From Falsiroseomonas frigidaquae (GTDB lineage: Bacteria; Pseudomonadota; Alphaproteobacteria; Acetobacterales; Acetobacteraceae): a stretch of DNA of 64,000 nt. Of the stretch, positions 45,920 to 58,766 are shown piece after piece (positions within the stretch are counted from its first letter, which is position 1; each line of letters opens with the position of its first letter). A program made the translations under genes and the position numbers. The stretch covers positions 62,001 through 126,000 of the forward strand of contig NZ_JAAVTX010000006.1 in assembly GCF_012163145.1 (NCBI RefSeq). Reading direction: 5' to 3'. The notes under the pieces are model-generated. The model ran no database searches, was not told the DNA's origin, and was given only the letters and a program-made list of their open reading frames with translations.

Positions 45920-46483
45920 TTGAGCACCATCGCGGACACCATGATCCGGAAAATACGGGCACAGGATGAGGCATCGCTGGCGCGCCTCTACGAAGCGGCG
46001 TTCCCAACCGAGGATCTCGTGCCATTGCTGCGGCGCCTGCATGCGGAGGTGCCGGACCTGCTGTCCCTGGTGGCCGTCGGTGGCGCAAACGCCTCGGGCG
46101 CAGAAAACTCAAGCGAGGAATGTGTGGGTCATGCGTTGTTCACGCCGTGCGCCGTGGAAGGGACAGATCGGCAGGTCGCACTTCTCGGCCCGATTGCCGT
46201 CGCGCCATTCCGGCAAAGGCAGGGACTTGGCGCAACGCTGATCCGGGAGGGTTCTGCCCGGCTTTGCCAAAGTGGCATCCAGCAGGTGCTCGTTCTCGGT
46301 GACCCCGCCTACTATGGGCGCCTGGGCTTTCGCCCCGAGAAACGCATTCGGCCGCCCTATGAACTGCCGGCCGATTGGGCCGGGGCCTGGCAGTCCGCAT
46401 TGCTCGAAGGTAATGCGGCGCCATTGTCCGGCACCCTTCGCCCACCCGGCGCCTGGCTCGCGCCATCGCTCTGGGCGCCATAA
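45920..46483 (+). CDS. GNAT-family N-acetyltransferase (YhbS-like)
   Basis: A 187-residue acetyltransferase. The acetyl-CoA-binding motif A is LLGPIAVAPFRQRQGLGATL, followed by VLVLGDPAYYGRLGFRPEKR, where the beta5 strand and Y-x-R-x-GF motif are typical of the YhbS subgroup. I use TTG at 45920 because AGGGAAAGG lies about 10 bp upstream. ATG at 45941 (MIRKIRAQDE) would also give a complete domain. The substrate is unknown. The preceding region to the divergent H-NS-like gene (45671-45919) holds no other gene. Confidence 0.85.
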   Translation: MSTIADTMIRKIRAQDEASLARLYEAAFPTEDLVPLLRRLHAEVPDLLSLVAVGGANASGAENSSEECVGHALFTPCAVEGTDRQVALLGPIAVAPFRQRQGLGATLIREGSARLCQSGIQQVLVLGDPAYYGRLGFRPEKRIRPPYELPADWAGAWQSALLEGNAAPLSGTLRPPGAWLAPSLWAP

Positions 46484-46537
46484 GGGAATCGCGGTCTTCG
46501 CGGAATCGGCGCCGCACGAGGCTGCGGAGAGTGATGT

Positions 46538-46614
46538 TGGCGCACCCGGAGGGATTCGAACCCCCGACCAACGGAGTAGAAATCCGATGCTCTATCCAGC
46601 TGAGCTACGGGTGC
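46538..46614 (-). tRNA. tRNA-Arg (anticodon UCU)
   Basis: A 77-nt cloverleaf on the minus strand. The acceptor stem GCACCCG pairs with CGGGTGC, followed by discriminator G and an encoded CCA. The D-arm contains AGCTCAGCTGGATAGAGC, the anticodon loop is TTTCTAC giving UCU, and the T-arm has GGTTCGAATCC. It decodes AGA, a rare codon in this GC-rich genome. No integrase or duplicated tRNA 3' end is seen beside it. Confidence 0.96.
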
Positions 46615-46624
46615 GAAGCCGGCG

Positions 46625-46951
46625 TCAGTGGGACCAGTTCTCGCCCCGGCCGAACTTGAAATTGTCGGCATAGGCCTTTGGCTTGATATCGGCGCGCACG
46701 ACCGGCGGCTTTGCCACTTCATAGCGCCAGCCCTGCGCCTCGGCATAGGCAATCGCGGCCTCCGCCGTCGCGAATCGCAATCTCACCTGGCCGTTGGTGT
46801 CGCCGGAGCCCGGCCAGCCGGTCAGCGGGTCCAGCCGCTTCGGCTCCCCCGGTGCGAATTCGAGCAGCCAATCCCCCGCGCCGGCGCGGCCGGACTGCAT
46901 GGCGGATTTCGGCTGGCGGTGAATGCGGGCAATCTGGCTGTCGCGCGACAT
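46625..46951 (-). CDS. NDUFS4-type respiratory complex I accessory subunit
   Basis: A 108-residue protein of the ETC complex I conserved-region family. ARIHRQPKSAMQSGRAGAGD, WLLEF, DPLTGWPGSGDTNGQVRLRF, AIAYAEAQGWRYEV and the C-terminal KAYADNFKFGRGENWSH match the mitochondrial 18-kDa subunit core. Alphaproteobacteria carry this subunit as a complex I accessory, usually away from the nuo operon, as here. It sits 10 bp from the tRNA-Arg gene on the same strand. Confidence 0.92.
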   Translation of the reverse strand: MSRDSQIARIHRQPKSAMQSGRAGAGDWLLEFAPGEPKRLDPLTGWPGSGDTNGQVRLRFATAEAAIAYAEAQGWRYEVAKPPVVRADIKPKAYADNFKFGRGENWSH

Positions 46952-47115
46952 GCGGCTGCGATCTTCCTCGGAAGGCTACGGGCGTCCTGGGCTTTCACAT
47001 ACACAAGATGAAGGCCGCTGTCGCCAGGGTGGCGGCGCCGCAGCTTGAACCTTTGCTGTTAACGAACGGTCAAGCCCCGCCTGCCCATTGTGCGGCCCCG
47101 CGTCCGGAGGCCGTC

Positions 47116-48012
47116 TTGACCACGCCCCTCATCACCCCGCCCCTGATGCTGTACGACGCGCCGGAAGTGGCGGTCTACGCCGTCTACATGCTGAGTGCCG
47201 CCGCCCTGGCCGCACTCGTCTGCCGGGTCATCTCGCCCTTCCTCAACCTGCCGGACAGCAAGACCCATGTGGACATGGCGCTGCGGACCACCGCCGCCGT
47301 GGTCTCCGCCCTCACCCTCACCCTCGCCTTCTGTGCCATCCAGGCCCGCACCCAGCAGACCGAGGCCCAACGCGTCGTGGCGGTGGAGGTGGCCGCGATC
47401 GGCGGCATGGGCCGGCAGGCGGTGCGGCTCGGCCAGCAGGGCGTGGCCCTGCATGCGGGGCTGACCACCTATCTCCGCAGCATCATCGACGCCGAATTTC
47501 CCCAGATGGCCGTCGCCGGCCGCGACAGCGAGACGCAGCGCCTGGCGGAGGGACTGGAACATGCCACCTACGTCGCCGCCGCCGGCCTGGCCGACGCGCT
47601 GGCCCAGGACCTGCTGCAGGAGTTGGACGAGGTCGGCACGGCGCGGGAGGAACGCCTGCGCCACGCCGGGGATTCGCTGCCCGGCGCCTTCTGGACGCTG
47701 ATCCGCCTGCTGATGCTGCTGCTGCTGGCCACCGGCACGCTGTACCCGCCGAAGCCGCATGTGCTGCTGATGCTGGCGATCCAGGCGGCCGGCGTCGCCG
47801 CCCTGGTGGCCTTCGTGTTCCTGATGGACCGGCCCTTCCGCGGGCACCTCGCGGTCTCCGCCGCGCCGTACCAGAGCATGCTCATCAACATGACCCACCG
47901 TGCGGAGGTGGCGTCCACCGTGCGGCGCGGGCTGCTGGTGGCCGAGCCGCCCGCGGTGCCGGCGGAAGCGGCGCGACTGGCGAGGGATGACCCGCATCCC
48001 CCGGTCCCCTAA
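47116..48012 (+). CDS. DUF4239-like membrane protein
   Basis: A 298-residue membrane protein. It has an N-terminal transmembrane segment ([20 protein letters not shown]), then [20 protein letters not shown] leading into a second segment, a central helical domain of about 100 residues, and two C-terminal segments ([16 protein letters not shown] and [20 protein letters not shown]). [14 protein letters not shown] near the end resembles DUF4239, a bestrophin-related family. A TTG start at 47116 is chosen because GGAGG lies 5 bp upstream. Function unknown. Confidence 0.7.
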   Translation: MTTPLITPPLMLYDAPEVAVYAVYMLSAAALAALVCRVISPFLNLPDSKTHVDMALRTTAAVVSALTLTLAFCAIQARTQQTEAQRVVAVEVAAIGGMGRQAVRLGQQGVALHAGLTTYLRSIIDAEFPQMAVAGRDSETQRLAEGLEHATYVAAAGLADALAQDLLQELDEVGTAREERLRHAGDSLPGAFWTLIRLLMLLLLATGTLYPPKPHVLLMLAIQAAGVAALVAFVFLMDRPFRGHLAVSAAPYQSMLINMTHRAEVASTVRRGLLVAEPPAVPAEAARLARDDPHPPVP

Positions 48013-48041
48013 ACCCAGCCTCCGAAATGCGGAGGGATACC

Positions 48042-48356
48042 ATGGCGTGGGTCTACCTGGTCGCCGCCGGCCTGCTGGAGATCGGCTGGGCGATGGGGCT
48101 GAAGCAGACGCAGGGCTTCACCCGGCTCTGGCCATCCGTGCTGACCGTGGGCGCGATGGCCGGCAGCTTCTGGCTGCTGGCGTTGGCGCTGAAGGCGCTG
48201 CCGATCGGCACCGCCTATGCGATCTGGACCGGCATCGGTGCCGTCGGCACCGCCATCCTCGGCATCTGGCTGCTCGGGGAACCGGCCAGCCCGGGAAGGC
48301 TGGCCGGCATCGCGCTGATCCTGTCGGGGATCGTCACGCTGAAACTGGCGGGTTGA
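48042..48356 (+). CDS. sugE: SMR-family guanidinium exporter (SugE/Gdx)
   Basis: A 104-residue four-helix small multidrug resistance protein. [20 protein letters not shown] contains the membrane-embedded Glu (E13-type), and [10 protein letters not shown] plus [20 protein letters not shown] are signatures of the SugE/Gdx subgroup, which exports guanidinium rather than broad drugs. GGAGGG precedes the ATG at 48042. An earlier ATG (48027) is less likely. No guanidine riboswitch is apparent because the preceding gene ends 29 bp upstream. Confidence 0.92.
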   Translation: MAWVYLVAAGLLEIGWAMGLKQTQGFTRLWPSVLTVGAMAGSFWLLALALKALPIGTAYAIWTGIGAVGTAILGIWLLGEPASPGRLAGIALILSGIVTLKLAG

Positions 48357-48363
48357 GGCGCCC

Positions 48364-50703
<2,340 letters not shown>

Positions 50704-50722
<19 letters not shown>

Positions 50723-53700
50723 GGCTTCACAGCCTCACGGGCGGACCCGCCCGGCTTCACCGCCTCGAACACCCGCAGCGGCAGGTCGGCGCCGGGGATC
50801 CACACCTCATGCTCGCGCAACGCGAAGCCTGCGGATTCGACGAACTCCGGCAGGTCGAGGCCGAAGTCGGTGAAGACCAGCGCGCCTTCCTGACGCACCG
50901 GGTCGCCATGATAGGTAGCCGGCAGCAGATGCTCGACGCCACCTGCGCCGATCCGGGCGCGCGTCACGCTGTGCCGCAGGTCGCGGTCCTGCGGCACGGT
51001 GAAGATATGGGCGCCGCCAGGGCGCAGCACGCGGAAGGTTTCCGCGAAGCCGCGGCGCGGATCCGGTACATGCTCCATCACATCCTGGCTGAGCAGGACG
51101 TCGAAGCTGGCATCCGCGAAGGTCAGCCGCGTCACATCCTCGCAGCGCACCCCATGTGGGCCGGGCTGGCCTGGCGGAATCCCGTCGAAATACTCGGAGG
51201 TGGAATAGCCGGGCCAGCCGCGCAGCGTGCCTTCAATTCCGCCAACGAAGCCCAACTCGTGCACCCGCAGCGCCGGCGCGGCGCGCAGCAGCTCCGTCAG
51301 CGATTCCTCCGCACCCTGCCCGAAGCGCTGCAGCAGCACCTGCGCTACCGCCTGGCTGCGGCCGAGCGCGTAGCAGCCAAGGCAGCGGATGGATTCGCGC
51401 AGTTCCGCACCCTCGATGGGTGCCAGCCGCGCGGAGCCGCAGATCGGGCAGCGGCGCGTGTCGAACACCGTGGCGGCGGCGCGCCGCCCGGCGCTGCGGG
51501 AAAATCGGCGGCGAACCAGTGCCGCGCCTGCCTCGGACAGCGCGGCGCAGCGATCGGCGTCGCGGAACAGCGCCAGCGCGGCGGCGGCCAGCCCGGCCGG
51601 GCTGTCCTCCACCAGCGCATCCTGCCCGGCCACCAGGTCGATCCCCTCCGCCCCCACGGCGGTGGTGACGACGGGCACGCCGTTCTGCAGCGCCTGCACG
51701 ACCTTGCCCTTGACCCCGGCACCATAGCGCAGCGGCGCCAGGTTCAGCCGCGCGGCCTCCAGATACGGCTCGACCTGCGGCACATGGCCAGTCACCACGA
51801 TGCGCGGCCCGGCGAGGGACTGCACCTCCGGCGGCGGGGCGTAGCCGACAAGCACCAGCCGCGCTTCCGGCTCCTCCTGCCAGACCGCGGGCATGATCTC
51901 GTTCGCCAGCAGCAGCGCGGCATCGACATTCGGCGTATGCGGGAAGCCGCCGACGAAGACCACGTCGCGGCGCGTCGCGAAATGTGCCGCGTCATGCGAA
52001 TGGATCTCGGCATCCTCGAAGAAATAGGGCGGGATCGCCACCACCTCCCGCCCCGGGACCAGGGCGCGGATGATGGCGGCCTCGGCCTCGCTCGGCGTCG
52101 TCACGCGGTCCACGGCACGGAAGATCGCGGTTTCCGTGGCTTCCATGCGGTCGGCCTCGGCGTGCAGCGCCGCATCGTCGCGCATTTCCGCCTCCCGCCG
52201 CATGCGCTGATGGTGCAGGTCGTGCGTGTAGTAGGCGAGCATGGCGCCGCTATGGGCGCGCACCGGACCGATCAGGCGCTGCGCCACCTCGGGCCGTGCC
52301 AGCCAAGCGGCGTGCAGGTGGCGGCCATGGGCGGCCAGCCAATCCTCCGGCGAGCGCGGCGCGCGCACCAGCTCGATGCCGCGGGTTTCCAGTGCCTCCG
52401 CCGCCGCGCCCTCGGCCACGCCATCCATCGGGGCGAAGACCACACGCCAGCCGGCGGTGGCCATCAGGTCCAGGTAGCGGAACATGGTGACGTCGCCGGC
52501 GTGGCGGTCCGGCCGCGGCACGGCGTTGTCCGCCACGAACAGCACCGGCCCCTCCCCCGCCGCATGGCGCAGCTCGAAGGCATCGCCCCGATCCCACGGG
52601 TGCTTGCGCAGCACGTCGGCGAAGCGGGCGACGAAGCGGGCATGGTTGGTGGCGGAAAGCCGGTCCCGCGCCTCCGCGCCGTAGGAGGCACTGCCGAGAT
52701 GCACGACCCGGCAGCGCGGCTCGTAGATCACCGACAGGCCACGCTCGCGGGCGCGGAAGGCGAGGTCGAATTCCTCGTAGAAGGCGGGGGCGTAGAGCGC
52801 ATCGAAGCCCTCCAGCGCGTCAAACACGGCGCGCGGCACCAGCAGGCAGGCGCCGGTCACGCAATCGACCGGGCGGCGGTAGGTATAGGCGCCATCCTCG
52901 GCCGAGGCGTTGCGGCCGATCGGGTAGCCCCAGCCATCGCCGAGGATGCGCCAGCCGGCATCCTGCACCGTGCCATCGCGGTTCAGCAGCATGCCGCCGA
53001 CCAGCCCCGCGCCCGGCAGCGTCTCCGCCACCTCGACCAGCGCCGCCAGCCAGCCGGGCTGCACGATGGTGTCGCTGTTCAGGAAGCACAGGTGCCGCCC
53101 GCGCGCCTTCGCGGCGCCCCGGTTGCAGCTGTGCAGGAAGCCGAGATTCTCCGCATTCGGCAGCCGCACCAGCCCGGGGCTTTCGGGGATGGCAGGCAGC
53201 ACCGGATTGGCCGGGTCGTCATCGACCAGCACCACCTCGAAGGACGGCCCGCCATCCCGCGTCGCGATCAGGGATCGCAGGCAGGCCTCCAGATCCTCCA
53301 GACCCCGATAGGCCGGGATGATGACGGAGACATCGGGCGCCTCCACCGCCGGGAAGGCGATGGGCAGGTCGCCATGCTGGCCGAGGAAGGCCTGGCGCAG
53401 GTCGCGTCGGGCTGGCGGCGGCGGGGTCATCGCCACGGATGGGGTGATGAACCGCGACGCGGGCGCCGCCGCGGGGGCCGAGGGTGGCGCCGTCGCGGGT
53501 TGCTGCGTGGTCTGCGGGGCCGGCTCGGCCGGCGGCGCGAGGGGGGTGGGCGCCTCGGGCGCGGCCAGGCGCAGCCTTGCCTGGTTCTGCCGCCATTGCT
53601 GGTAGCGGTGGCCGATCTGCAGAGTCGCCGTCCACCAGGCCACCTTCACGCCGCGGCTCAACCAGCGCGCCGCGCCGGGGTGGCGCCGGCCGAACCAGCG

Positions 53701-54966
53701 CATCGGACCCAGGGCGCGCCAGCCGGTGCTGGTGTGGATGTTGTGCAGGAGGGTCAGCAGATGCGCCTCATGCGACTCCGCACGTTCGCGTGCCTGCTGC
53801 ACGGCATGCAGCCGCGCATGCGCTTCAGCCTGCACGCGCGCCAGTTCCGCACGGGCGGAATCACGCTGCTGGCGCAGCGCGGCTTCCACGGCCGCGGCGC
53901 CGCCACGCCGTGCCTCGTCGCGTTCCATCACTGCGCGGCGGCTCGCGACTTCCGCAGCTTCCCGGGCGCTGCGCTCGGCGGCCAGGGCTTCGGCCAGGTC
54001 ACGCGCTTCCGCGGCCAGGCGTGTCGCTTCCTGCTGCGCCAGCCGGGCCTCGGGCAATGTCACGTCGCGTTCCTGACGCAGCGCCTGCGTCTCCGCCCGT
54101 GCCGCATCACGCTCCGCCACCACGGCTGCAAGCTGGGCATGCGCCTCGGGCAGCCGTGCCGCCGCCTCCATGACGTCATGCACCCGCCGCCGGTCGAGAT
54201 AGGCGGAGGAAGCCAGCACCGGCAGCAGCCCGTCCCCGGCCAGGCCGAGCAGGTAGTGCGGTCGCGCCAAGCCACTAGTCGCCTCGATGATGTCGTTCGA
54301 GCGACGCTCATAGCTGCGCCACTCGCCTTCCGGCGCACCGGCGACGACCGAACCGAGCACCGGTCGCTGGCGCAGCACCTGGCTGCTGGCGAAGTGGCGC
54401 TGCAGCAGCGTGCCGAACTCGCCTTCCGTCAGCTCCAGCACATGATACGGGTTGGGGTCGCTGCCGGCGGCGGAATAGACCATGCGTTCCGGCGTGCTCA
54501 CCAGGAACATGCCGCCGGGGCGCAGCACGCGGCGCACCTCGGACAGGAAGCGAACCTGGTCGGGCAGGTGTTCCAGCGTCTCGAAGGACACCACCAGGTC
54601 GATGCTGGCATCTTCCAGCGGCAGCGCCTGCGCATCGCCGCAAAGGAAGCGCAGCCTGTCATGCGCATATTGCGCCTGGGCATGCGCGACGGAGGCGGCG
54701 TCGATCTCCACCCCGACCACGCTGCGCGCCAGCCCGGCCAGAATCGCCGCGCCATAGCCCTCGCCGGAGGCCACGTCCAAGACATCAAGGCCATCGCACA
54801 AGTCGCGCGCGATGCAGTAGCGGTGAAGGTGCTCGAATTCGATCTGACCCTGGACCGAACTGGTCATTCGCTCCCCAGTGAAGGGCAGCGCGTCGGCAGG
54901 TTGCAGAAAGCGGAAATTTCCGTCGCTCCGCGTGTGTACTTGAATCACCGGCATCCTGTCCGACAC
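50704..54966 (-). CDS. Giant multidomain glycan enzyme: methyltransferase, coiled coil, GT2, GT4, methyltransferase
   Basis: A 1,420-residue single frame. Residues about 40-230 are a class I methyltransferase (VLDVASGEGYGAAILAG, VVSFETLEHLPDQVRFLSEV). About 275-410 is an Ala, Glu, Arg-rich coiled coil, then a Pro/Ala linker. About 545-800 is a GT2 domain (VSVIIPAYRGLEDLEACLRS, FLNSDTIVQPGWL, with EEFDLAFRARERG). About 840-1165 is GT4-like (VVFVGGFPHTPNVDAALLLA, NLAPLRYGAGVKGKVVQAL). About 1170-1400 has CPICGS and CLGC zinc-ribbon-like pairs, then a second methyltransferase (DVLLSQDVMEHVPDPRRGFA). GTG at 54966 has AAGAAGG upstream; ATG at 54954 is an alternative. It could build and cap a methylated glycan, with the coiled coil setting length; that is inference. 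Confidence 0.82.
50707..50766. repeat. 30-bp tandem duplication at the end of the giant glycan gene
   Basis: Two adjacent 30-bp units (50707-50736 and 50737-50766) are identical at 28 positions. Because 30 is a multiple of three, they encode a doubled C-terminal peptide, EAVKPGGSAR then EAVKPCGSAR. The start codon of the next glycosyltransferase lies in the left copy. Confidence 0.9.
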
Positions 54967-55124
54967 AATCCCGTTACCTTCTTCATCATCCCATAGGAAG
55001 ACTGGCTGGGTTGATAGGTTCCCCGCCCGTGCGCCGCCAGAGGTCTTTGCCGCCGGGCGCGCTTGGCCTAAGCCCTGCACGGCGCTTCCGGACGGTCCGG
55101 AGCGGCCTACGTGTGGATGGTGAG

Positions 55125-56597
55125 ATGGATAGCCGAGGCCCGGATACCGCCCCTTCGCTGCTGGTGGATCTGCGGAATTGCTACGAGGGATTTGCTGGTA
55201 TCCCACAGGAATTGCGGCTGCTTTTCGCCCATTTCACGGAGATGCCCTTCAGGTCCCTGGCGGGCCTCGCCTCCGGCATCCATCATCGCGCTCCACGCGA
55301 AAAGGCGGCGCGTTCGGCCTACGAGAACGTGATGCAGCAGACCCGCATGGTGATCGCGCAGGACAGCCGCCGGCACCCGCTGCCCCTGCCCTTGCGGCTG
55401 CTGCCGGGGCGAATCCGGAATCGCGTGCTCTATCCTTTTTCCGCTCTGGTCACGGCGCACCGTGCGGAAACGCTGGACCGGCCGATCGACCGCGAGATCT
55501 TCGAGGACTACCTCTGGACCAAGCTGTTCGACAAAACCCTGCCGCCCGACCGTCGCAACATCATCGGCAAGGCGCAGTTCTTCGCCACCGAGCTGGGGCA
55601 TGAGAATGCGCGCCATCTGGCGATGCTGCCGAAGCCCTTCGCCAAGAAGCTGGACAGCACCGGCTACGACCTGTTCTTCGCCGCCAGCGTCTCGCCCTAT
55701 GCCCTTCCGGCCAGCACCCACATGGTGGTGCGCTATTACGACGCGCTGCCGCTGACCAGCCCGCACACCATCGGCGACCCCTGGCCGCACGCCACCAGCC
55801 ATGGCCGCATGATGGCGCGCAACATGGCCGCCGGCGCCACCTTCGTCTGCGATTCGGAGCCGGTGCGGCAGGATGTGCTGAAGCTGTTCCCCGAGGCGGA
55901 GCACCGCGTGCTCACCATCCCCGCGCTGCTGTCCTCCGACTACCGGCCGGAGCCGATCTCCTGGCCGATGGTGCAGGAGATCCTGTCCCGCCGCGCCAGC
56001 CCGAAGACCGGCGGTGGCGTCAGCGCACCCGCCGAGGGCACCCGGCTGGTGATGGCGGTCTCCACGCTGGAGCCGCGCAAGAACTACATGAAGCTGTTCG
56101 AGGCCTTCGAGATGGCGCAGCAGATGAGCCAGGTGCCGATGCGCCTGGTCATCGTGGCGAATCCCGGCTGGCGCTCCGACGCCGAGATGGCGGCCCTGAA
56201 GCAGCTGGTAAAGCGCGGCGCGGCGCATCACCTCTCGGCCGTGCCGCTTCCGGAACTGCGGCGGCTGTATTCCGCCGCGCATTGCGTGGTGAGCCCGAGC
56301 CGGGCCGAGGGCTTCGACTATTCGGGCGTCGAATCCATGGCCTGCGGCACGCCGGTCATCGCCTCCGACATCCCGGTGCATCGCTGGGTCTATGGCGAGG
56401 CGGCCGAGTATTTCGACCCCTACAGCGCGGAGGCGATGGCGGAGCTGATCGCGCAATTCGCAGAACTGCCGGCGCAGGAAGGCTACCTGGCGCAGCTCGC
56501 CGCAACCGGTCTGCGCCAGGCGCAGCTCTACAGCCCGGCGACGCTGATGCCGCGCTGGGAGGAGCTGCTGATGAAGCTGGGGCGCGCGAAGCGCTGA
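55125..56597 (+). CDS. GT4-type glycosyltransferase
   Basis: A 490-residue glycosyltransferase. The donor domain is clear: VSTLEPRKNYMKLFEAFEMA, LVIVANPGWRSDAEM, and VSPSRAEGFDYSGVESMACG with the Glu pair, then TPVIASDIPVHRWVYGEAA. The N-terminal acceptor domain has RYYDALPLTSPHTIGDPWPH. The ATG at 55125 follows GGTGAG; GTG at 55113 is another option. It is divergent from the giant enzyme across 158 bp, which must hold both promoters. It converges on the GT2 gene. Substrate unknown. Confidence 0.87.
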   Translation: MDSRGPDTAPSLLVDLRNCYEGFAGIPQELRLLFAHFTEMPFRSLAGLASGIHHRAPREKAARSAYENVMQQTRMVIAQDSRRHPLPLPLRLLPGRIRNRVLYPFSALVTAHRAETLDRPIDREIFEDYLWTKLFDKTLPPDRRNIIGKAQFFATELGHENARHLAMLPKPFAKKLDSTGYDLFFAASVSPYALPASTHMVVRYYDALPLTSPHTIGDPWPHATSHGRMMARNMAAGATFVCDSEPVRQDVLKLFPEAEHRVLTIPALLSSDYRPEPISWPMVQEILSRRASPKTGGGVSAPAEGTRLVMAVSTLEPRKNYMKLFEAFEMAQQMSQVPMRLVIVANPGWRSDAEMAALKQLVKRGAAHHLSAVPLPELRRLYSAAHCVVSPSRAEGFDYSGVESMACGTPVIASDIPVHRWVYGEAAEYFDPYSAEAMAELIAQFAELPAQEGYLAQLAATGLRQAQLYSPATLMPRWEELLMKLGRAKR

Positions 56598-56622
56598 CTG
56601 GCGGCTACCGCCAGCTTCGCGC
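56584..56622. terminator. Compound hairpin at the convergent ends of two glycosyltransferase genes
   Basis: An inner 7-bp stem (56598-56604 with 56608-56614) is flanked by an outer 8-bp stem (56584-56591 with 56615-56622), with six unpaired bases on the left side. Both stop codons fall inside the structure, so it may terminate both transcripts. Confidence 0.5.
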
Positions 56623-58482
56623 CACCCGCGGCGCCGAGGCGAGGACGATGTCGTCATCCGTCGCCAGCAGGTTCGGATTGAGGAAGGGGTCGTGCTGCAT
56701 CGCCTCAGGCCAGCGCTGCATCACCCAACCCTGCTCGCGCCGGAAGCGCGCAATGCGCTCGGGCGAACCCGCATCGGCCCGCGTCGCGGATTCGAGGTGC
56801 AGCATTTCCGCATGCGGCGTGTAGAGCACCCGAAATCCCTCCGCGCGGGCGCGGATGCAGATCTCGATGTCGGACCATTCGAGCGCCAGATGCTCCGCCT
56901 CGAAGCCGCCCAGCGTGTTGAAGGCGGCGCGCGGCATGGCCATGCAGGCGCCGGTGACGGCGCCGACATCCCGCACCACCGCAAGCTGCGCCAGGTAGCC
57001 CGGTGCCGAGCCGGGGGCCAAGCGCTGGATATGCGTCGCCCGCCCCTCCGGCCCCAGCGCCACGCCGGCATGCTGCACGCGCCCGTCCGGGTAGAGCAGC
57101 TTGGCGCCGACCACGCCGATGCCTGGCCGCATCGCCTGCCCAACCAACTCGCCGAGCCAGCCGGGCTGCGTCACCAGCGTGTCGTTGTTGAGGAACAGCA
57201 GCACCTCGCCCTGCGCCTCCGCCGCCGCCTGGTTGTTGGCGGCGGACCAGTTGAACGGGCCGGGCCGGTGCAGGATGCGGATGCGCGGCTCGGTGCCCAG
57301 CTTCTCCAGCAGCGCCAGTGCTTCAGGCTCCGTGCTGCCGGTATCAACCAGCAGGATCTCCAGCGCCTGGTGCTCCGTGCGGTGCAGGATGCCCTCGATG
57401 CAGGGGCCGAGCAGGTCGGCGCGGTCGCGCGTCGGGATGATGATGGAGACCATCGGCTGCCGGTCCCACACCGCTGGCGCGCTACGCGGCTCGATCGGCG
57501 GCGGCGCGGCGCGGTGCAGCAGCACGGCAGGGATGTGGCGCACCGCCTGCGGCCGCACCAGTGCGACCTGGCGCAGCATTTCCAGCATCGCGCCCGCCTG
57601 CGCGATGGCGCTGCGGCGGAGGAAGGCGGGGCGGCCCACTGAATCGGAAGCCCGCAGCGGCTCCGGGCTCCAGCCCGGCTTGAAGCGTGGCGCCATGCGC
57701 TGGCCGCCGGGGGCGATGGCATCCTCATCGGCGAAGACCATGTCCAGATCCGGCGCCGCCCGCAGCGCCAGCACGAGCTCGGCCAGCGCCTCCGGCGCCA
57801 GCGCGTCGCCCGGCTCCAGCACGGTCAGGAACTCGCCCTCCGCGGCGGCGACGGCCTGTGCCAGGGTCTCCCCCACCGGCTCGACCGGCGCCATGCCGGC
57901 GCGCCGCAGCGCATCCCGCAGCGGCGCCACGCGGCCCGGCGGCGCGGCGAGGCAGAGCTGCCACTTGTCGTGAATTTGGGCGCGCAGCGCGCGGATGCTG
58001 TGCAGCACCGGCAGCACCGGGCCTTCATCCAGCGGCAGGCAGACGGAGACCAGCGGCCCCTGCCCGTCCAGCCTGGCCCGGATGGCCGCCTCATCATCGG
58101 GCGAAAGGGTGCCGTAGGCCTCGATCCAGAGGCGGTAGGCGGTGGCATCGGCCAGGCTGGCGCCCTCCGGGAAGATGCGGGCAAAGAGGGGCGCGGCGTC
58201 CGCATCCGCCTCCCGCGCCGCCTGCTCGGCCAGCGATGCGGCCGTGCTGCCAAGCTCCGCCGCGTCGGGCGCACGGCGGCGATACTCCTCGGAGGCCAGG
58301 ATGCCTTGTGCCGCCTGTTCCCACGCCATGCCCCGCCGCAGCGCCGCCACCAGCCCTGCCAGGCCCGCCGCATCCGGCGCGCGACCCAGCCCGAGCCGGT
58401 AGAGCGCGAAGATGCGTGGCGCCAGGCGGCGGGCTTCCTCGATCGATGCGAAGGGACCCGGGCCGGATGTGGTGGAGGACAT
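56605..58482 (-). CDS. GT2-family glycosyltransferase with N-terminal DUF4214-like domain
   Basis: A 625-residue protein. Residues about 15-75 resemble DUF4214 (IFALYRLGLGRAPDAAGLAG, then QGILASEEYRRR), a helical module more often found in secreted or adhesin-like proteins. A degenerate first GT-A-like region follows (about 150-300, DMVFADEDAIAPGG), then a full GT2 domain (about 345-590): MVSIIIPTRDRADLLGPCIE, LFLNNDTLVTQPGWL, GAVTGACMAMPRAAF and WSDIEICIRARAEGF. It probably adds sugars in the cytoplasm. Start MSSTTSGP at 58482 is chosen because the upstream 29 codons lack family character. Confidence 0.85.
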   Translation of the reverse strand: MSSTTSGPGPFASIEEARRLAPRIFALYRLGLGRAPDAAGLAGLVAALRRGMAWEQAAQGILASEEYRRRAPDAAELGSTAASLAEQAAREADADAAPLFARIFPEGASLADATAYRLWIEAYGTLSPDDEAAIRARLDGQGPLVSVCLPLDEGPVLPVLHSIRALRAQIHDKWQLCLAAPPGRVAPLRDALRRAGMAPVEPVGETLAQAVAAAEGEFLTVLEPGDALAPEALAELVLALRAAPDLDMVFADEDAIAPGGQRMAPRFKPGWSPEPLRASDSVGRPAFLRRSAIAQAGAMLEMLRQVALVRPQAVRHIPAVLLHRAAPPPIEPRSAPAVWDRQPMVSIIIPTRDRADLLGPCIEGILHRTEHQALEILLVDTGSTEPEALALLEKLGTEPRIRILHRPGPFNWSAANNQAAAEAQGEVLLFLNNDTLVTQPGWLGELVGQAMRPGIGVVGAKLLYPDGRVQHAGVALGPEGRATHIQRLAPGSAPGYLAQLAVVRDVGAVTGACMAMPRAAFNTLGGFEAEHLALEWSDIEICIRARAEGFRVLYTPHAEMLHLESATRADAGSPERIARFRREQGWVMQRWPEAMQHDPFLNPNLLATDDDIVLASAPRVARSWR

Positions 58483-58766
58483 GGGAAGCAGGCGCCTTGC
58501 AGTCACGCGGCCTGAGGTAGCGGCGCGCGCGGCCCCGCGGCAAGCATCGGCCGGCGTGCCTTCAATCACGCTGTGCTTGCCACGGGCGGTTTGTTTTGCG
58601 GAACGTGCAATTCCGCCCTCGGCCGGTCCCTCACTTCGTCGCGATCGACTTGCGCTGCCTCGGCAAGGACACGCCGCGTTGCGACAGACGTGATACGCGG
58701 CATTCGCGGGACCAGCCTGTGGGACGCCCTGGCTCGCGCCGCATCAAGTCAGCCGAGGTAAAGCCA

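Noticed and set aside
46538-46614. tRNA-Arg as an island attachment site
   Set aside because: No integrase, no duplicated tRNA 3' end and no composition change were seen on either side.
48013-48041. Guanidine riboswitch for the Gdx/SugE gene
   Set aside because: Only 29 bp separate it from the preceding gene, too short for any known guanidine riboswitch.
50809-54996. A 1,395-codon open frame on the plus strand opposite the giant glycan enzyme
   Set aside because: It mirrors a well-supported gene, has no domain motifs and is rich in Arg, His, Gln and Gly as expected for the complement of GC-rich coding DNA.
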